From Flavobacteriaceae bacterium (GTDB taxonomy: Bacteria; Bacteroidota; Bacteroidia; Flavobacteriales; Weeksellaceae): a DNA stretch of 45,004 nt. The position numbers and the translations under genes are program-made. Below, in pieces: positions 34,069-41,700 of the stretch. The first letter of the stretch is position 1, and each line of letters starts with the position of its first letter. The DNA lies in the NCBI GenBank assembly GCA_031277475.1, contig JAITMJ010000039.1, positions 1 through 45,004 of the forward strand. Direction: 5' to 3'. Under the pieces are notes generated by a model, which was given only the letters and a program-made list of their open reading frames with translations, had not been told where the DNA came from and searched no databases.

Positions 34069-34746
34069 ATGCTAATCTATTTATATACAACCATTTATCT
34101 CGGTTTGCAACACGCTTTTGAAGCCGACCATTTATTGGCGGTGAGCAATCTGGTAACCCACAGAAACAATATTTGGAAATCTGTAAAAGACGGAATTTAT
34201 TGGGGAATCGGTCATACTTCCACCATTTTTTTCATCGGAATTTTGATGATGGTTTTCAAATTTCAAATCAGTATGAATATTTTCGGATATTTTGAAGGCG
34301 GAGTCGGGGTGATGCTCATCATTCTTGGGATTTACAGATTTTTAAAATTGTTTTCCCGAAAAAAAAATCAGGAACATTCGCACACGCACATTCATACGCA
34401 CACCTATTCTCACGAACATTCTCATTCTCATTTTCATGAAGATTCTCACGACCATTCTCATCACAGAGCGGCATTTGGCGTAGGTTTAGTTCACGGTTTG
34501 GCGGGAAGCGGCGTTTTAATGGTTTTGGTAATTTCACAAATGAAAAACGCTTTAGACGGCTTGATGTATATTTTGATTTTCGGTCTGGGCTCGATTGTCG
34601 GGATGTTTTTGGCGGCATTTTTGTTCAGCATTCCGTTTGCAAAAAACCTGATGAAATCCGGAAAATTTCAAATTGTTTTGGTGATTATTTCTTCCGTTCT
34701 ATGTATTGTTTATGGCGGAAAAGTGGCAATGGAACAGTTTTTTTGA
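34069..34746 (+). CDS. Nickel/cobalt transporter, NiCoT/UreH-like
   Basis: A 225-residue membrane protein with about six helices. The first helix carries GLQHAFEADHLLAVSNLV, the His-X4-Asp-His metal signature of NiCoT-type transporters; VKDGIYWGIGHTSTIFFIG follows. A cytoplasmic or periplasmic loop (about 103-140) is extremely His-rich (HTHIHTHTYSHEHSHSHFH), as in metal buffers. The second half has GLVHGLAGSGVLMVLV and GLGSIVGMFLAAF. Nickel is the likely substrate because hypD is in the same operon, but cobalt cannot be excluded. Confidence 0.86.
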   Translation: MLIYLYTTIYLGLQHAFEADHLLAVSNLVTHRNNIWKSVKDGIYWGIGHTSTIFFIGILMMVFKFQISMNIFGYFEGGVGVMLIILGIYRFLKLFSRKKNQEHSHTHIHTHTYSHEHSHSHFHEDSHDHSHHRAAFGVGLVHGLAGSGVLMVLVISQMKNALDGLMYILIFGLGSIVGMFLAAFLFSIPFAKNLMKSGKFQIVLVIISSVLCIVYGGKVAMEQFF

Positions 34747-35014
34747 AGCGATAAAATCGCAAACCCAAGCCTTAGAGGCTGTTAAATTTAACTGAAATCA
34801 GTAATAAGTAATAATCTAATATTTTGTATGTTGGGAAATGGCATCGGAAACGGAGGCGTTAAAAAATTTTAAATAATTTTCGTTAAAAAATTTCCATTGT
34901 TTGAGTGGCGGCAAAAATTTAACAATATGTCCAAATCTATCTTTCCGCCCGAGTTTTGGAAATTTTAGAAAATTGTTTAAAATTTTAGCCGAGTTTCCAA
35001 GCCTTGAACTTTTG

Positions 35015-35040
35015 GTTCTTTTGCTTCAAGGCAAAAGAAC
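35015..35040. terminator. Perfect 10-bp hairpin, possible terminator
   Basis: GTTCTTTTGC pairs with GCAAAAGAAC across a TTCAAG loop. It lies 270 bp past the transporter and carries no long T tract on the plus strand, so it may belong to the repeat rather than terminate the operon. Confidence 0.45.
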
Positions 35041-35129
35041 AAAATACAGAAAATCAATGAGTTATATCGAGATTGTAAATTTGTTACAAAAGCGGATATT
35101 CATAAAAATTTAAACAGACTCTTAATTTG

Positions 35130-35137
35130 TATCTTTG
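35130..35137 (+). promoter_or_regulatory. mtaB promoter -7 element
   Basis: TATCTTTG followed by CATCC, 26 bp before the mtaB ATG, fits the Bacteroidota -7 consensus. The -33 region reads TTT/TTA rather than TTG. Confidence 0.6.
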
Positions 35138-35163
35138 CATCCTAAAAATTTCGGAAAATTCCA

Positions 35164-36510
35164 ATGTCTGATTTTTATAAATCCGCCGCTTTTCACACGC
35201 TCGGCTGCAAACTGAATTTTGCGGAAACTTCTACTATTGCCCGACAATTAACAGATTCCGGCTACCAAAAAGTGAGTTTCGACGAGAAAGCGGATGTTTA
35301 TATTATCAACACTTGCTCCGTTACCGAAAATGCGGATAAAGAATGCAAACTCCACGTCAAACGCGCTGTGAAAGCCAATCCGGAAGGTTTGGTGGTGATT
35401 GTCGGCTGCTATGCTCAACTGAAACCGGAAGAAATTTCAAAAATCGAAGGCGTGGATTTGGTTTTGGGAGCGAAAGAAAAATTCAATATTCCGAATTATT
35501 TGAATGATTTGCAAAAGTCTCAAAATCAAAGTATTATACATTCCTGCGAGATTGAAGAAACCGATTTTTTCATCGGAAGTTATTCCATCGGCGACAGAAC
35601 CCGCGCTTTTCTGAAAGTTCAAGACGGCTGCGATTACAAATGCACTTACTGCACAATTCCGTTGGCAAGAGGAATTTCACGAAGCGACACCATAGAAAAT
35701 ATCTTGAAAACCGCACGCGAAATTTCCGAAAAAAACATTAAAGAAATCGTTCTCACCGGCGTAAACATCGGCGATTATGGCAAAGGCGAATTTGGAAACA
35801 AAAAACACGAACATACTTTTTTGGATTTAATTAAGCAACTCGACCGCGTGGAAGGCATTGAGAGAATCCGAATTTCCTCCATCGAACCGAATCTTTTGAA
35901 AGACGAAAGCATAGAATTGGTGGCGAAATCCGAGAAATTTGTCCCGCATTTTCATATTCCGCTGCAAAGCGGCAGCGATGAACTTTTAAAGAAAATGAAA
36001 CGCCGCTATCTCACAAAACTTTACACCGAAAGAATTTCAAAAATTCGTGAAATTATGCCGAATGCAGCCATCGGCGTGGATGTGATTGTGGGATTTCCGG
36101 GCGAAACCGAAGAACATTTTTTGGAAACTTATCATTATCTTAATGATCTCCCGATTTCGTATCTTCACGTTTTCACCTATTCCGAAAGAGAAAATACGGA
36201 AGCCGCCGAAATGAACGGAGTTGTTCCGATTTCCGAGAGAAAAAAACGCAACAAAATGCTGCGGATTCTTTCTGAAAAAAAGAGGATGCAATTTTACCAA
36301 ACTCAACTCGGGAAAACGCTTTCCGTGCTTTGGGAACACGAAAACAAAAACGGAATGATGTTCGGTTTTACGGAAAATTATGTGCGCGTTCAAAAACCTT
36401 TTGACCCCGATTTTGCTAATGAAATCGAGCAAGTTCAACTTCATAAAATTGAAAACGACGGAACGGTTTCCGCAATTCCGGTTTTTGAGAGGTTTCTTGA
36501 GAGAATGTAA
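35164..36510 (+). CDS. mtaB: tRNA N6-threonylcarbamoyladenosine(37) methylthiotransferase MtaB
   Basis: A 448-residue radical-SAM enzyme that adds a methylthio group to t6A37 of ANN-decoding tRNAs. The N-terminal MTTase domain has FHTLGCKLNFAETS, INTCSVTENADKEC and VVIVGCYAQLKPEE with three cluster-binding cysteines. The radical-SAM core has CDYKCTYCTIPLARG (CxxxCxxC). FHIPLQSGSDELLKKMKRRY and VDVIVGFPGETEEHF follow, and a TRAM-like C terminus ends it. The motif spacing fits the MtaB subfamily rather than MiaB or RimO. Confidence 0.94.
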   Translation: MSDFYKSAAFHTLGCKLNFAETSTIARQLTDSGYQKVSFDEKADVYIINTCSVTENADKECKLHVKRAVKANPEGLVVIVGCYAQLKPEEISKIEGVDLVLGAKEKFNIPNYLNDLQKSQNQSIIHSCEIEETDFFIGSYSIGDRTRAFLKVQDGCDYKCTYCTIPLARGISRSDTIENILKTAREISEKNIKEIVLTGVNIGDYGKGEFGNKKHEHTFLDLIKQLDRVEGIERIRISSIEPNLLKDESIELVAKSEKFVPHFHIPLQSGSDELLKKMKRRYLTKLYTERISKIREIMPNAAIGVDVIVGFPGETEEHFLETYHYLNDLPISYLHVFTYSERENTEAAEMNGVVPISERKKRNKMLRILSEKKRMQFYQTQLGKTLSVLWEHENKNGMMFGFTENYVRVQKPFDPDFANEIEQVQLHKIENDGTVSAIPVFERFLERM

Positions 36511-36642
36511 AATACCTCATTCCCGGAAACTACAGGAGTTTTTTTTAGTGATTCCGAGGTTGTCTCGAAAAAGCCACAGATGACCCGGGTTTTACAGATT
36601 TACGCGGAAAAATTATAATAATCTGATATACAGAATCGGGCG

Positions 36643-37758
36643 TTATCTGCGCACCAAAATCTCAAAATCCTGCACTGCATCCAATTTTGGAAACGGATTT
36701 TCGGATTTGTAATATTTTCCGGTGCAGTCGATTTCTTTCCAGCCTTTTTTTTGCGAGCAATCGCCGATTTCCACAACCATCGGCACAAAAGAAATTTCAT
36801 CGTTTCCGGCGTTGATTTCTTCTTTATATTGAACAGCGATGTCTAAAACACAGGGATAATCGGTATTCAATGCTACATTTCTGTAAATGATATCGAAATG
36901 CGTTTCCCGATTTTCCGGAATTTTGAAATAATTTTCCCAACCTTCATCCGAACCTTTCAACCGCGAAATCGCCTTCAAACCTTCGTAAAGAGCGATGGTA
37001 TAAATTTTTCGCGTTCCTTCTCTTTTGTAATCTTCGGGAAAATGTCCGCCTTCAAACAAAATTGTGGGCAAACCGCTTTTCATAAAATTATCGCCGGCGG
37101 AAGTCGGATAAAACTCATCGGAATATCTCGCTATTTGATTGATAATCAAATCTTTAATACTGTTTACGATTTCTGAAATCACTGCCATTGATTTTTTTCG
37201 AGTTGGCGTAATTTCCCGCTCTATATTTTCCGAAGGCGACAAAAACGAGAGCGTCGCCGGATGAACGCCATCCGAACTGAAAATCGTGCGTTGTTCGTGC
37301 AAATTCAAGGCGTAATCGTAGTTTCCGTTCAGTGCCATCTGTTTTAAAATCGGAAATTCTTTGCTCGATTCTTGTAAAAAATCGCGGTTCAAATCTATTT
37401 CCAAAGCATTTCTGCGGCTCCATTTTTCGGCACCGTCGGGATTCAGCATAAAAATAAAATCCAAAGAAATTTCGGAAAAAAGGTTTTGTTTCAATTCGGG
37501 CTGATGTTCCAAACTTTCCCACAAATCCAGCATTGCGTGCGTGGAATTGCTTTCGTTCCCGTGCATTTGAGACCACGCCAAAACTTTTGTTTTTCCGTTT
37601 CCGAAACTCGCTTTATAAATCGGTTTCCCCAAATACGAAGTCCCGACCTGCGAAATACAATCGCCGAGATTCGTCTGCAAGAAAAAAAATAATTTTTCGG
37701 GAGAAATATAGCGGTTTGGAAAATTCGGGTTTTTATGATAAATCAAATCTGTGGACAT
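36643..37758 (-). CDS. M14-family zinc carboxypeptidase
   Basis: A 371-residue peptidase. The zinc ligands are visible in SQMHGNESNSTHAM (HxxE) and a later His in NLHEQRT. FMLNPDGAEKWSRRN and EIDLNRDF carry the substrate-binding Arg/Asn of the M14 fold, and TILFEGGHFPEDYKREG lies near the catalytic Glu region. I see no signal peptide, so it is probably cytoplasmic, as for several flavobacterial M14 proteins. The C-terminal about 110 residues are an additional domain of unknown role. It is convergent with mtaB. Confidence 0.88.
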   Translation of the reverse strand: MSTDLIYHKNPNFPNRYISPEKLFFFLQTNLGDCISQVGTSYLGKPIYKASFGNGKTKVLAWSQMHGNESNSTHAMLDLWESLEHQPELKQNLFSEISLDFIFMLNPDGAEKWSRRNALEIDLNRDFLQESSKEFPILKQMALNGNYDYALNLHEQRTIFSSDGVHPATLSFLSPSENIEREITPTRKKSMAVISEIVNSIKDLIINQIARYSDEFYPTSAGDNFMKSGLPTILFEGGHFPEDYKREGTRKIYTIALYEGLKAISRLKGSDEGWENYFKIPENRETHFDIIYRNVALNTDYPCVLDIAVQYKEEINAGNDEISFVPMVVEIGDCSQKKGWKEIDCTGKYYKSENPFPKLDAVQDFEILVRR

Positions 37759-38109
37759 TGAATATTTTTACGGAAAACAAATTTAATTTATTTTTCCTTA
37801 AATCTGTAATTCACATTTGTAAAAATTCCAAACAATCAAAACTGCCAAAATGTCTGTTAGTAAATTTGTGGATTGCATTATTTTTAATTTAAAATTGTAA
37901 TTAATTAAAAATCAGTTTTTTATATAATTTATCTAAACTTAATTATTAAACTTACTTTAAGTTAAAAATCGCCGCAAAATCCCTATTTGACGGTAAAAAT
38001 TTCAAACACCACTACTCTACTCGTTGATTTGTAAATTGCTTTGCGTAAACATTTGTAAATTTTAATTTGTCGGGAAATAACCTTACATTTGGCGTTATTT
38101 TTATTCATA
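37759..38109. other. AT-rich divergent spacer
   Basis: About 350 bp between divergent genes. TTTGTAAA-like phrases recur (37815, 38030, 38052), and a -7-like element lies just before the TerC gene. I see no gene or convincing RNA. A manganese riboswitch could be expected before TerC-type genes in other phyla, but none is apparent here. Confidence 0.5.
38084..38091 (+). promoter_or_regulatory. TerC gene promoter -7 element
   Basis: TACATTTG fits TAnnTTTG and ends 18 bp before the ATG. The -33 element is not clear. Confidence 0.5.
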
Positions 38110-39201
38110 ATGTCCAACGAAATCATTTTTTTAATCGGATTTTTAGTGTTCATCGGTTTTATACTGGCTTTGGATTTGGGATTATTCGGCAAAAAAGGAA
38201 ACGATATTTCTATGAAACAAGCCGGAATTATGAGTTTTTTCGTGGTAGCATTAGCCGGAGGTTTTTATATCGCACTACTCTACTTCGGACATTATATTCA
38301 CGATATTGATTCCATTGATACGCTGAAAGAAGTTGTTCGCAAGCACCATCATTCCATAAAAATCTATCCCGAAAATTTGGAGCACAGTATTAGTATTTAC
38401 AATCAAAATCTGGCGATGGAATTTTTTACGGGTTATGTCGTGGAATACGCACTTTCCGTAGATAATATTTTCGTGATTTTAATGATTTTCACGTCGTTTA
38501 ATGTTGCCAAAAGCAATTATCACAGTGTTCTTTTTTGGGGAATTTTGGGAGCGATTGCGATGCGTTTTGTGTTTATTTTTGTGGGTGCCGCTTTGATTAA
38601 TAAATTCGGTTGGATTCTTTATGTTTTCGGAATTTTCCTGATTTATTCGGGGATTAAAATGTATCTCGACCGCAACAAACACGAAAAAATCGATACGCAC
38701 GAACATCCGGTTGTGAAATTCGCGAACAAGCATTTTAAGATTCACAATCAATTTGTGGGCAAACATTTTTGGATAAAAAACGAGGGTATTTGGAAAATGA
38801 CGCCGCTTTTTCTGGTGCTCATCATCGTAGAATTTACGGATTTGATTTTCGCAATCGACAGTATTCCTGCGATTTTTTCCGTAACCAAAGACCCTTACAT
38901 CGTTTTCTTTTCCAATATTTTCGCGATTATCGGTTTGCGTTCGATGTTTTTTCTTTTAGCCGGATTTGTGGACAAATTGCGGTATTTGAAAATCGGTTTG
39001 GCGGCTTTACTTTTGTTTATCGGCGTGAAAATGCTGATGCACACTTACCTCGAGGAAATCGGTTTTAAAACCACACACTCGCTCTTAATCATCGTTGCAA
39101 TTCTGGGAACGAGCGTGGTCGCCTCCCTCTTAAATCCCATAAAAATAAAAGATCGTCATCTTCATTTCGATGATAAAAAAGATAGGGATTTTAGGCACTA
39201 A
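38110..39201 (+). CDS. TerC/YkoY-family integral membrane protein
   Basis: A 363-residue protein with about eight to nine membrane helices. Family marks are GYVVEYALSVDNIFVILMIF in the first half and VEFTDLIFAIDSIPAIFSVT in the second, each with the conserved acidic residues (SVDN and AIDS). Relatives export manganese or contribute to tellurite resistance and metallation of secreted proteins. The start MSNEIIFLIG is an ATG; a TTG seven codons upstream is unlikely. A strong hairpin follows the gene. Confidence 0.92.
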   Translation: MSNEIIFLIGFLVFIGFILALDLGLFGKKGNDISMKQAGIMSFFVVALAGGFYIALLYFGHYIHDIDSIDTLKEVVRKHHHSIKIYPENLEHSISIYNQNLAMEFFTGYVVEYALSVDNIFVILMIFTSFNVAKSNYHSVLFWGILGAIAMRFVFIFVGAALINKFGWILYVFGIFLIYSGIKMYLDRNKHEKIDTHEHPVVKFANKHFKIHNQFVGKHFWIKNEGIWKMTPLFLVLIIVEFTDLIFAIDSIPAIFSVTKDPYIVFFSNIFAIIGLRSMFFLLAGFVDKLRYLKIGLAALLLFIGVKMLMHTYLEEIGFKTTHSLLIIVAILGTSVVASLLNPIKIKDRHLHFDDKKDRDFRH

Positions 39202-39245
39202 TATTCAAGGTTTAAAGTTTAAAGTTCAAGGTTTAAGTGTTCTTA

Positions 39246-39279
39246 AACCCTTTCAGAGTTTGAAACTCTGAAAAGGGTT
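39246..39279 (+). terminator. Hairpin terminator after TerC gene
   Basis: AACCCTTTCAGAGTT pairs with AACTCTGAAA(A)GGGTT around a TGA loop, with one bulged A, followed by GTTAATTT. It is preceded by an AAGGTTTAAAGTTTAAAGTTC simple repeat at 39209-39229. Confidence 0.72.
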
Positions 39280-39364
39280 GTTAATTTAAAAATTCTTTAA
39301 GATTACAATAATTTACTTTTGTAAAAAAAGGATTAAACAATTTAAAATTAATTATATTTTAAAT

Positions 39365-41404
39365 TTACTTTTGTAAAAACCTTAATTCAAACTCCGAGCC
39401 ACCGTTTTCTGCGGGTTGAAATTCTATTTTGCAATCTATTGCCTTCGCTAAATCTCGAATTAAATGCAAGCCCAATCCGAATCGTGTTCCTATCGCTGCA
39501 TTTTCGTCGTAAAGTGCGTTCAGTTGTTCTTTTTGAAGTCCGGGTCCGTTGTCTCGAATTTTAAGCAAAATATGGTCGGCGGTTTTTTCGGCACTCCACT
39601 CTACCATCGGATTTTCTGTGTTTGCGAGGGCTTTCAAAGCATTTGCGGTGAGGTTGTACATTATGGTTTTCAAATAATCCTCATCGGTGAAAATGGAAAT
39701 ATTTTGCGGATTGTGGAAAGAAATGTTGATGCCCGAATTTTCGGTTTCGTCTGATAGACGCGATTGTTTTTGCAGCGATGAAAACAAGTGTTCCGCGGAT
39801 ATTTGTTTTTTCTGAGGTTCAAAACGTTGCATTTGGCTTTTGCTCCAGAGCAAGACGGCTTCCATCGTTTCGAGGAGATTTTCGGCGGAAGCGGTAAGTT
39901 GCGTTTGTCGCCGTTCGGATTTTTCTTTATCCAAAACTTCGGGCGCAGATTTTTGCAAATGCAGAAAATTGATGAGATTGGCGATTGGGCTGCGTAAATC
40001 GTGGCTGAGGATTCCGAAAAACGTGGTTTTTACTTTGTTTGCTTCGTCTAATTCTTTGTTCAATTTAAGCAAAATATTGTTATTTTTCTTGCGATTTCGA
40101 CTTTGGTAAAACAGCAAACCTCCGATGATGAGCAACAAGCCCGAACCTGCAATCAGAGCGATTCTCGTGCGTTTTGCGTTGGAAAGTGCGAGTTGATTAA
40201 TTTTTATTTGGCTGTCGCGCAAATCGATTTCTTTTTGGCTTTCCAAAGCGGCAATTTTATTTTTATTTTCCTGTGAGAATAGCGAATCTTCCAATTTTTT
40301 GCCTTCTTTAAAGTTCTTCAAAGCATTTTTATAATCGCCTTTAAATTCTTGAATTTCGGAAAGCGTTGATAAACAATATCTTTTAACATTCAAATAGCCT
40401 TGCTCATCGCAGATATCGATTCCCTCCAGCAAATAATTTTCGGCTTGATCAAGCGGATTATTGATGTTTGGAATTTGTAGATTGGGGTGTATTTTTCCGG
40501 CTTTTATATCTTTTGCAATTTGAAAGTAGTCTTTTGCCAAATCGTGGAGATTGGATGCGTAATTATTTGTATTTGAACCGATACTGTCCCAGATTTTTTT
40601 TGCTGAAAGTTTATATTGAATCCTTTTTTCAATGTTTTTTTCAACATTTCCGAGGTCAACAAACGCTTCTGCTTTCATCATTTTATCGTCATATTTTTCA
40701 AAAATGGATAGTGCCTGTCCGTAATATTTTTTTGCAACAAGCGTATCTTTTTTTTCAAGCGAAATATTTCCCAGCATCATCAAAGGATATCCTTCATCAT
40801 TTTGATTTCCGATTTCGCGTGCAAAAGACAAGGCTCTTTTCGTGTATTCTTCTGCTTTCGGAAGGTTTTTCTGACTGAAATAAATGTTGGATATATTGTT
40901 GTAAATAGGGCTTAACAAATCATTTTGTTTATGTTTTTCTGCAAAATCAAGTGCTTGAAGGAAGTAAGAAAGTGCTTGTGCGTCATTATTTCTACTCGTT
41001 TCGATTGCACCCAAATTGGCTAATGTGGAAGTCATTCCCGTGGTATTTTTGCTTTCTTTAAGCGCATTCAAAACGAGTTTATAAAAATGTACGGCAGAAT
41101 CCAAATTTCCTCTGTTTATTTCTACATTTCCAAGCAGCGTGCAAGATGCCGCAATTCCCCAATTATACTTTATTTTTTGAGAAAGTTTCAAACTTGTGTC
41201 GGCATAATGTTCCGCTTCGTCCAAAGATGAAATGCGATAAAAATCTAAACCGATATCATACAACAATTTCGCTTTTACGCTGTCTTCTTTCGTTGTTTTT
41301 TTCAATTCTGTCAGCAGCGAATCAATGCGGGCTTGTCCGGTTTTTTGGGCAAATCCGCAAACGCCGAGAAATAACAGAATTAGGAAAATAGTTTTTGTTT
41401 TCAT
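39365..41404 (-). CDS. TPR-containing sensor histidine kinase
   Basis: A 679-residue kinase. A signal peptide (MKTKTIFLILLFLGVCGFAQ) is followed by about seven tetratricopeptide-type repeats (about 45-400), e.g. ASCTLLGNVEINRGNLDSAV and NNISNIYFSQKNLPKAEEYT. A membrane helix (about 411-433, LIAGSGLLLIIGGLLFY) leads to a short coiled coil and the HisKA domain with GILSHDLRSPIANL (H468). HATPase_c has YNLTANALKALANTE and FGLGLHLIRDLAKAI. The periplasmic TPR sensor is a common flavobacterial design. No response regulator is adjacent, so its partner is elsewhere. Confidence 0.92.
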   Translation of the reverse strand: MKTKTIFLILLFLGVCGFAQKTGQARIDSLLTELKKTTKEDSVKAKLLYDIGLDFYRISSLDEAEHYADTSLKLSQKIKYNWGIAASCTLLGNVEINRGNLDSAVHFYKLVLNALKESKNTTGMTSTLANLGAIETSRNNDAQALSYFLQALDFAEKHKQNDLLSPIYNNISNIYFSQKNLPKAEEYTKRALSFAREIGNQNDEGYPLMMLGNISLEKKDTLVAKKYYGQALSIFEKYDDKMMKAEAFVDLGNVEKNIEKRIQYKLSAKKIWDSIGSNTNNYASNLHDLAKDYFQIAKDIKAGKIHPNLQIPNINNPLDQAENYLLEGIDICDEQGYLNVKRYCLSTLSEIQEFKGDYKNALKNFKEGKKLEDSLFSQENKNKIAALESQKEIDLRDSQIKINQLALSNAKRTRIALIAGSGLLLIIGGLLFYQSRNRKKNNNILLKLNKELDEANKVKTTFFGILSHDLRSPIANLINFLHLQKSAPEVLDKEKSERRQTQLTASAENLLETMEAVLLWSKSQMQRFEPQKKQISAEHLFSSLQKQSRLSDETENSGINISFHNPQNISIFTDEDYLKTIMYNLTANALKALANTENPMVEWSAEKTADHILLKIRDNGPGLQKEQLNALYDENAAIGTRFGLGLHLIRDLAKAIDCKIEFQPAENGGSEFELRFLQK

Positions 41405-41700
41405 TGTAAGTCATTTTTCGTTTAAAGTTTAAGGTTGAGAGATTTTAGTTTTTAATTCATTAGTAAAATTATTTTTGAGAGTCCATAAGCAATAATCTAT
41501 ATTTAAAAACTTCGGTAAAATTATCTTTTTAAATCAATATATGCTTTGCAAGGTTTTTATTTCAATCCTTTTAAATATTATTCATAATGGTTTTTATTTT
41601 CTGTTTTAAAAACATGACGTTATTATTTTAATTGATAATAACTTCCTTTCCGAAATCATTCCGCAATCATTCCGAATTATTTTTGAAAAGCGTTACAGAA
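41405..41700. other. Spacer with displaced copy of a downstream-gene repeat
   Basis: About 300 bp. The first part has TTTAAAGTTTAAGG-type simple sequence (41421-41434) and AT-rich DNA. The last part (41641-41695) is a second copy of an internal segment of the AlbA_2 gene. Otherwise I see nothing. Confidence 0.6.
41641..41695. repeat. 55-bp duplicate of AlbA_2 gene segment, outside the gene
   Basis: It shares ACTTCCTTTCCGAAATC on the left and TTCCGAATTATTTTTGAAAA plus GCGTTA on the right with 41882-41969 in the same orientation. It holds three 11-bp TTCCGAAATCN units instead of six, so the length difference (33 bp) is exactly three units. It starts only 6 bp beyond the stop codon of the gene. 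Confidence 0.88.

Larger units (their letters stand above)
34747..35163. repeat. Spacer with dispersed flavobacterial repeat and hairpins
   Basis: No gene. Small hairpins GCGAT-AAA-ATCGC (34748-34760) and AGCCT-TAG-AGGCT (34768-34780) follow the transporter. From about 34841 (GGCATCGGAAACGGAGGCG) to 35040 runs a GC/AT mosaic that looks like a dispersed repeat. It ends in a perfect 10-bp hairpin at 35015-35040. Confidence 0.65.

Noticed and set aside
34901-35113. 70-residue open frame on the plus strand
   Set aside because: It lies within the dispersed non-coding repeat and hairpin; no start context or family.
37759-38109. Manganese (yybP-ykoY) riboswitch before the TerC-type gene
   Set aside because: No matching conserved motif or stem arrangement could be found; the spacer is simple AT-rich DNA with a promoter close to the start.
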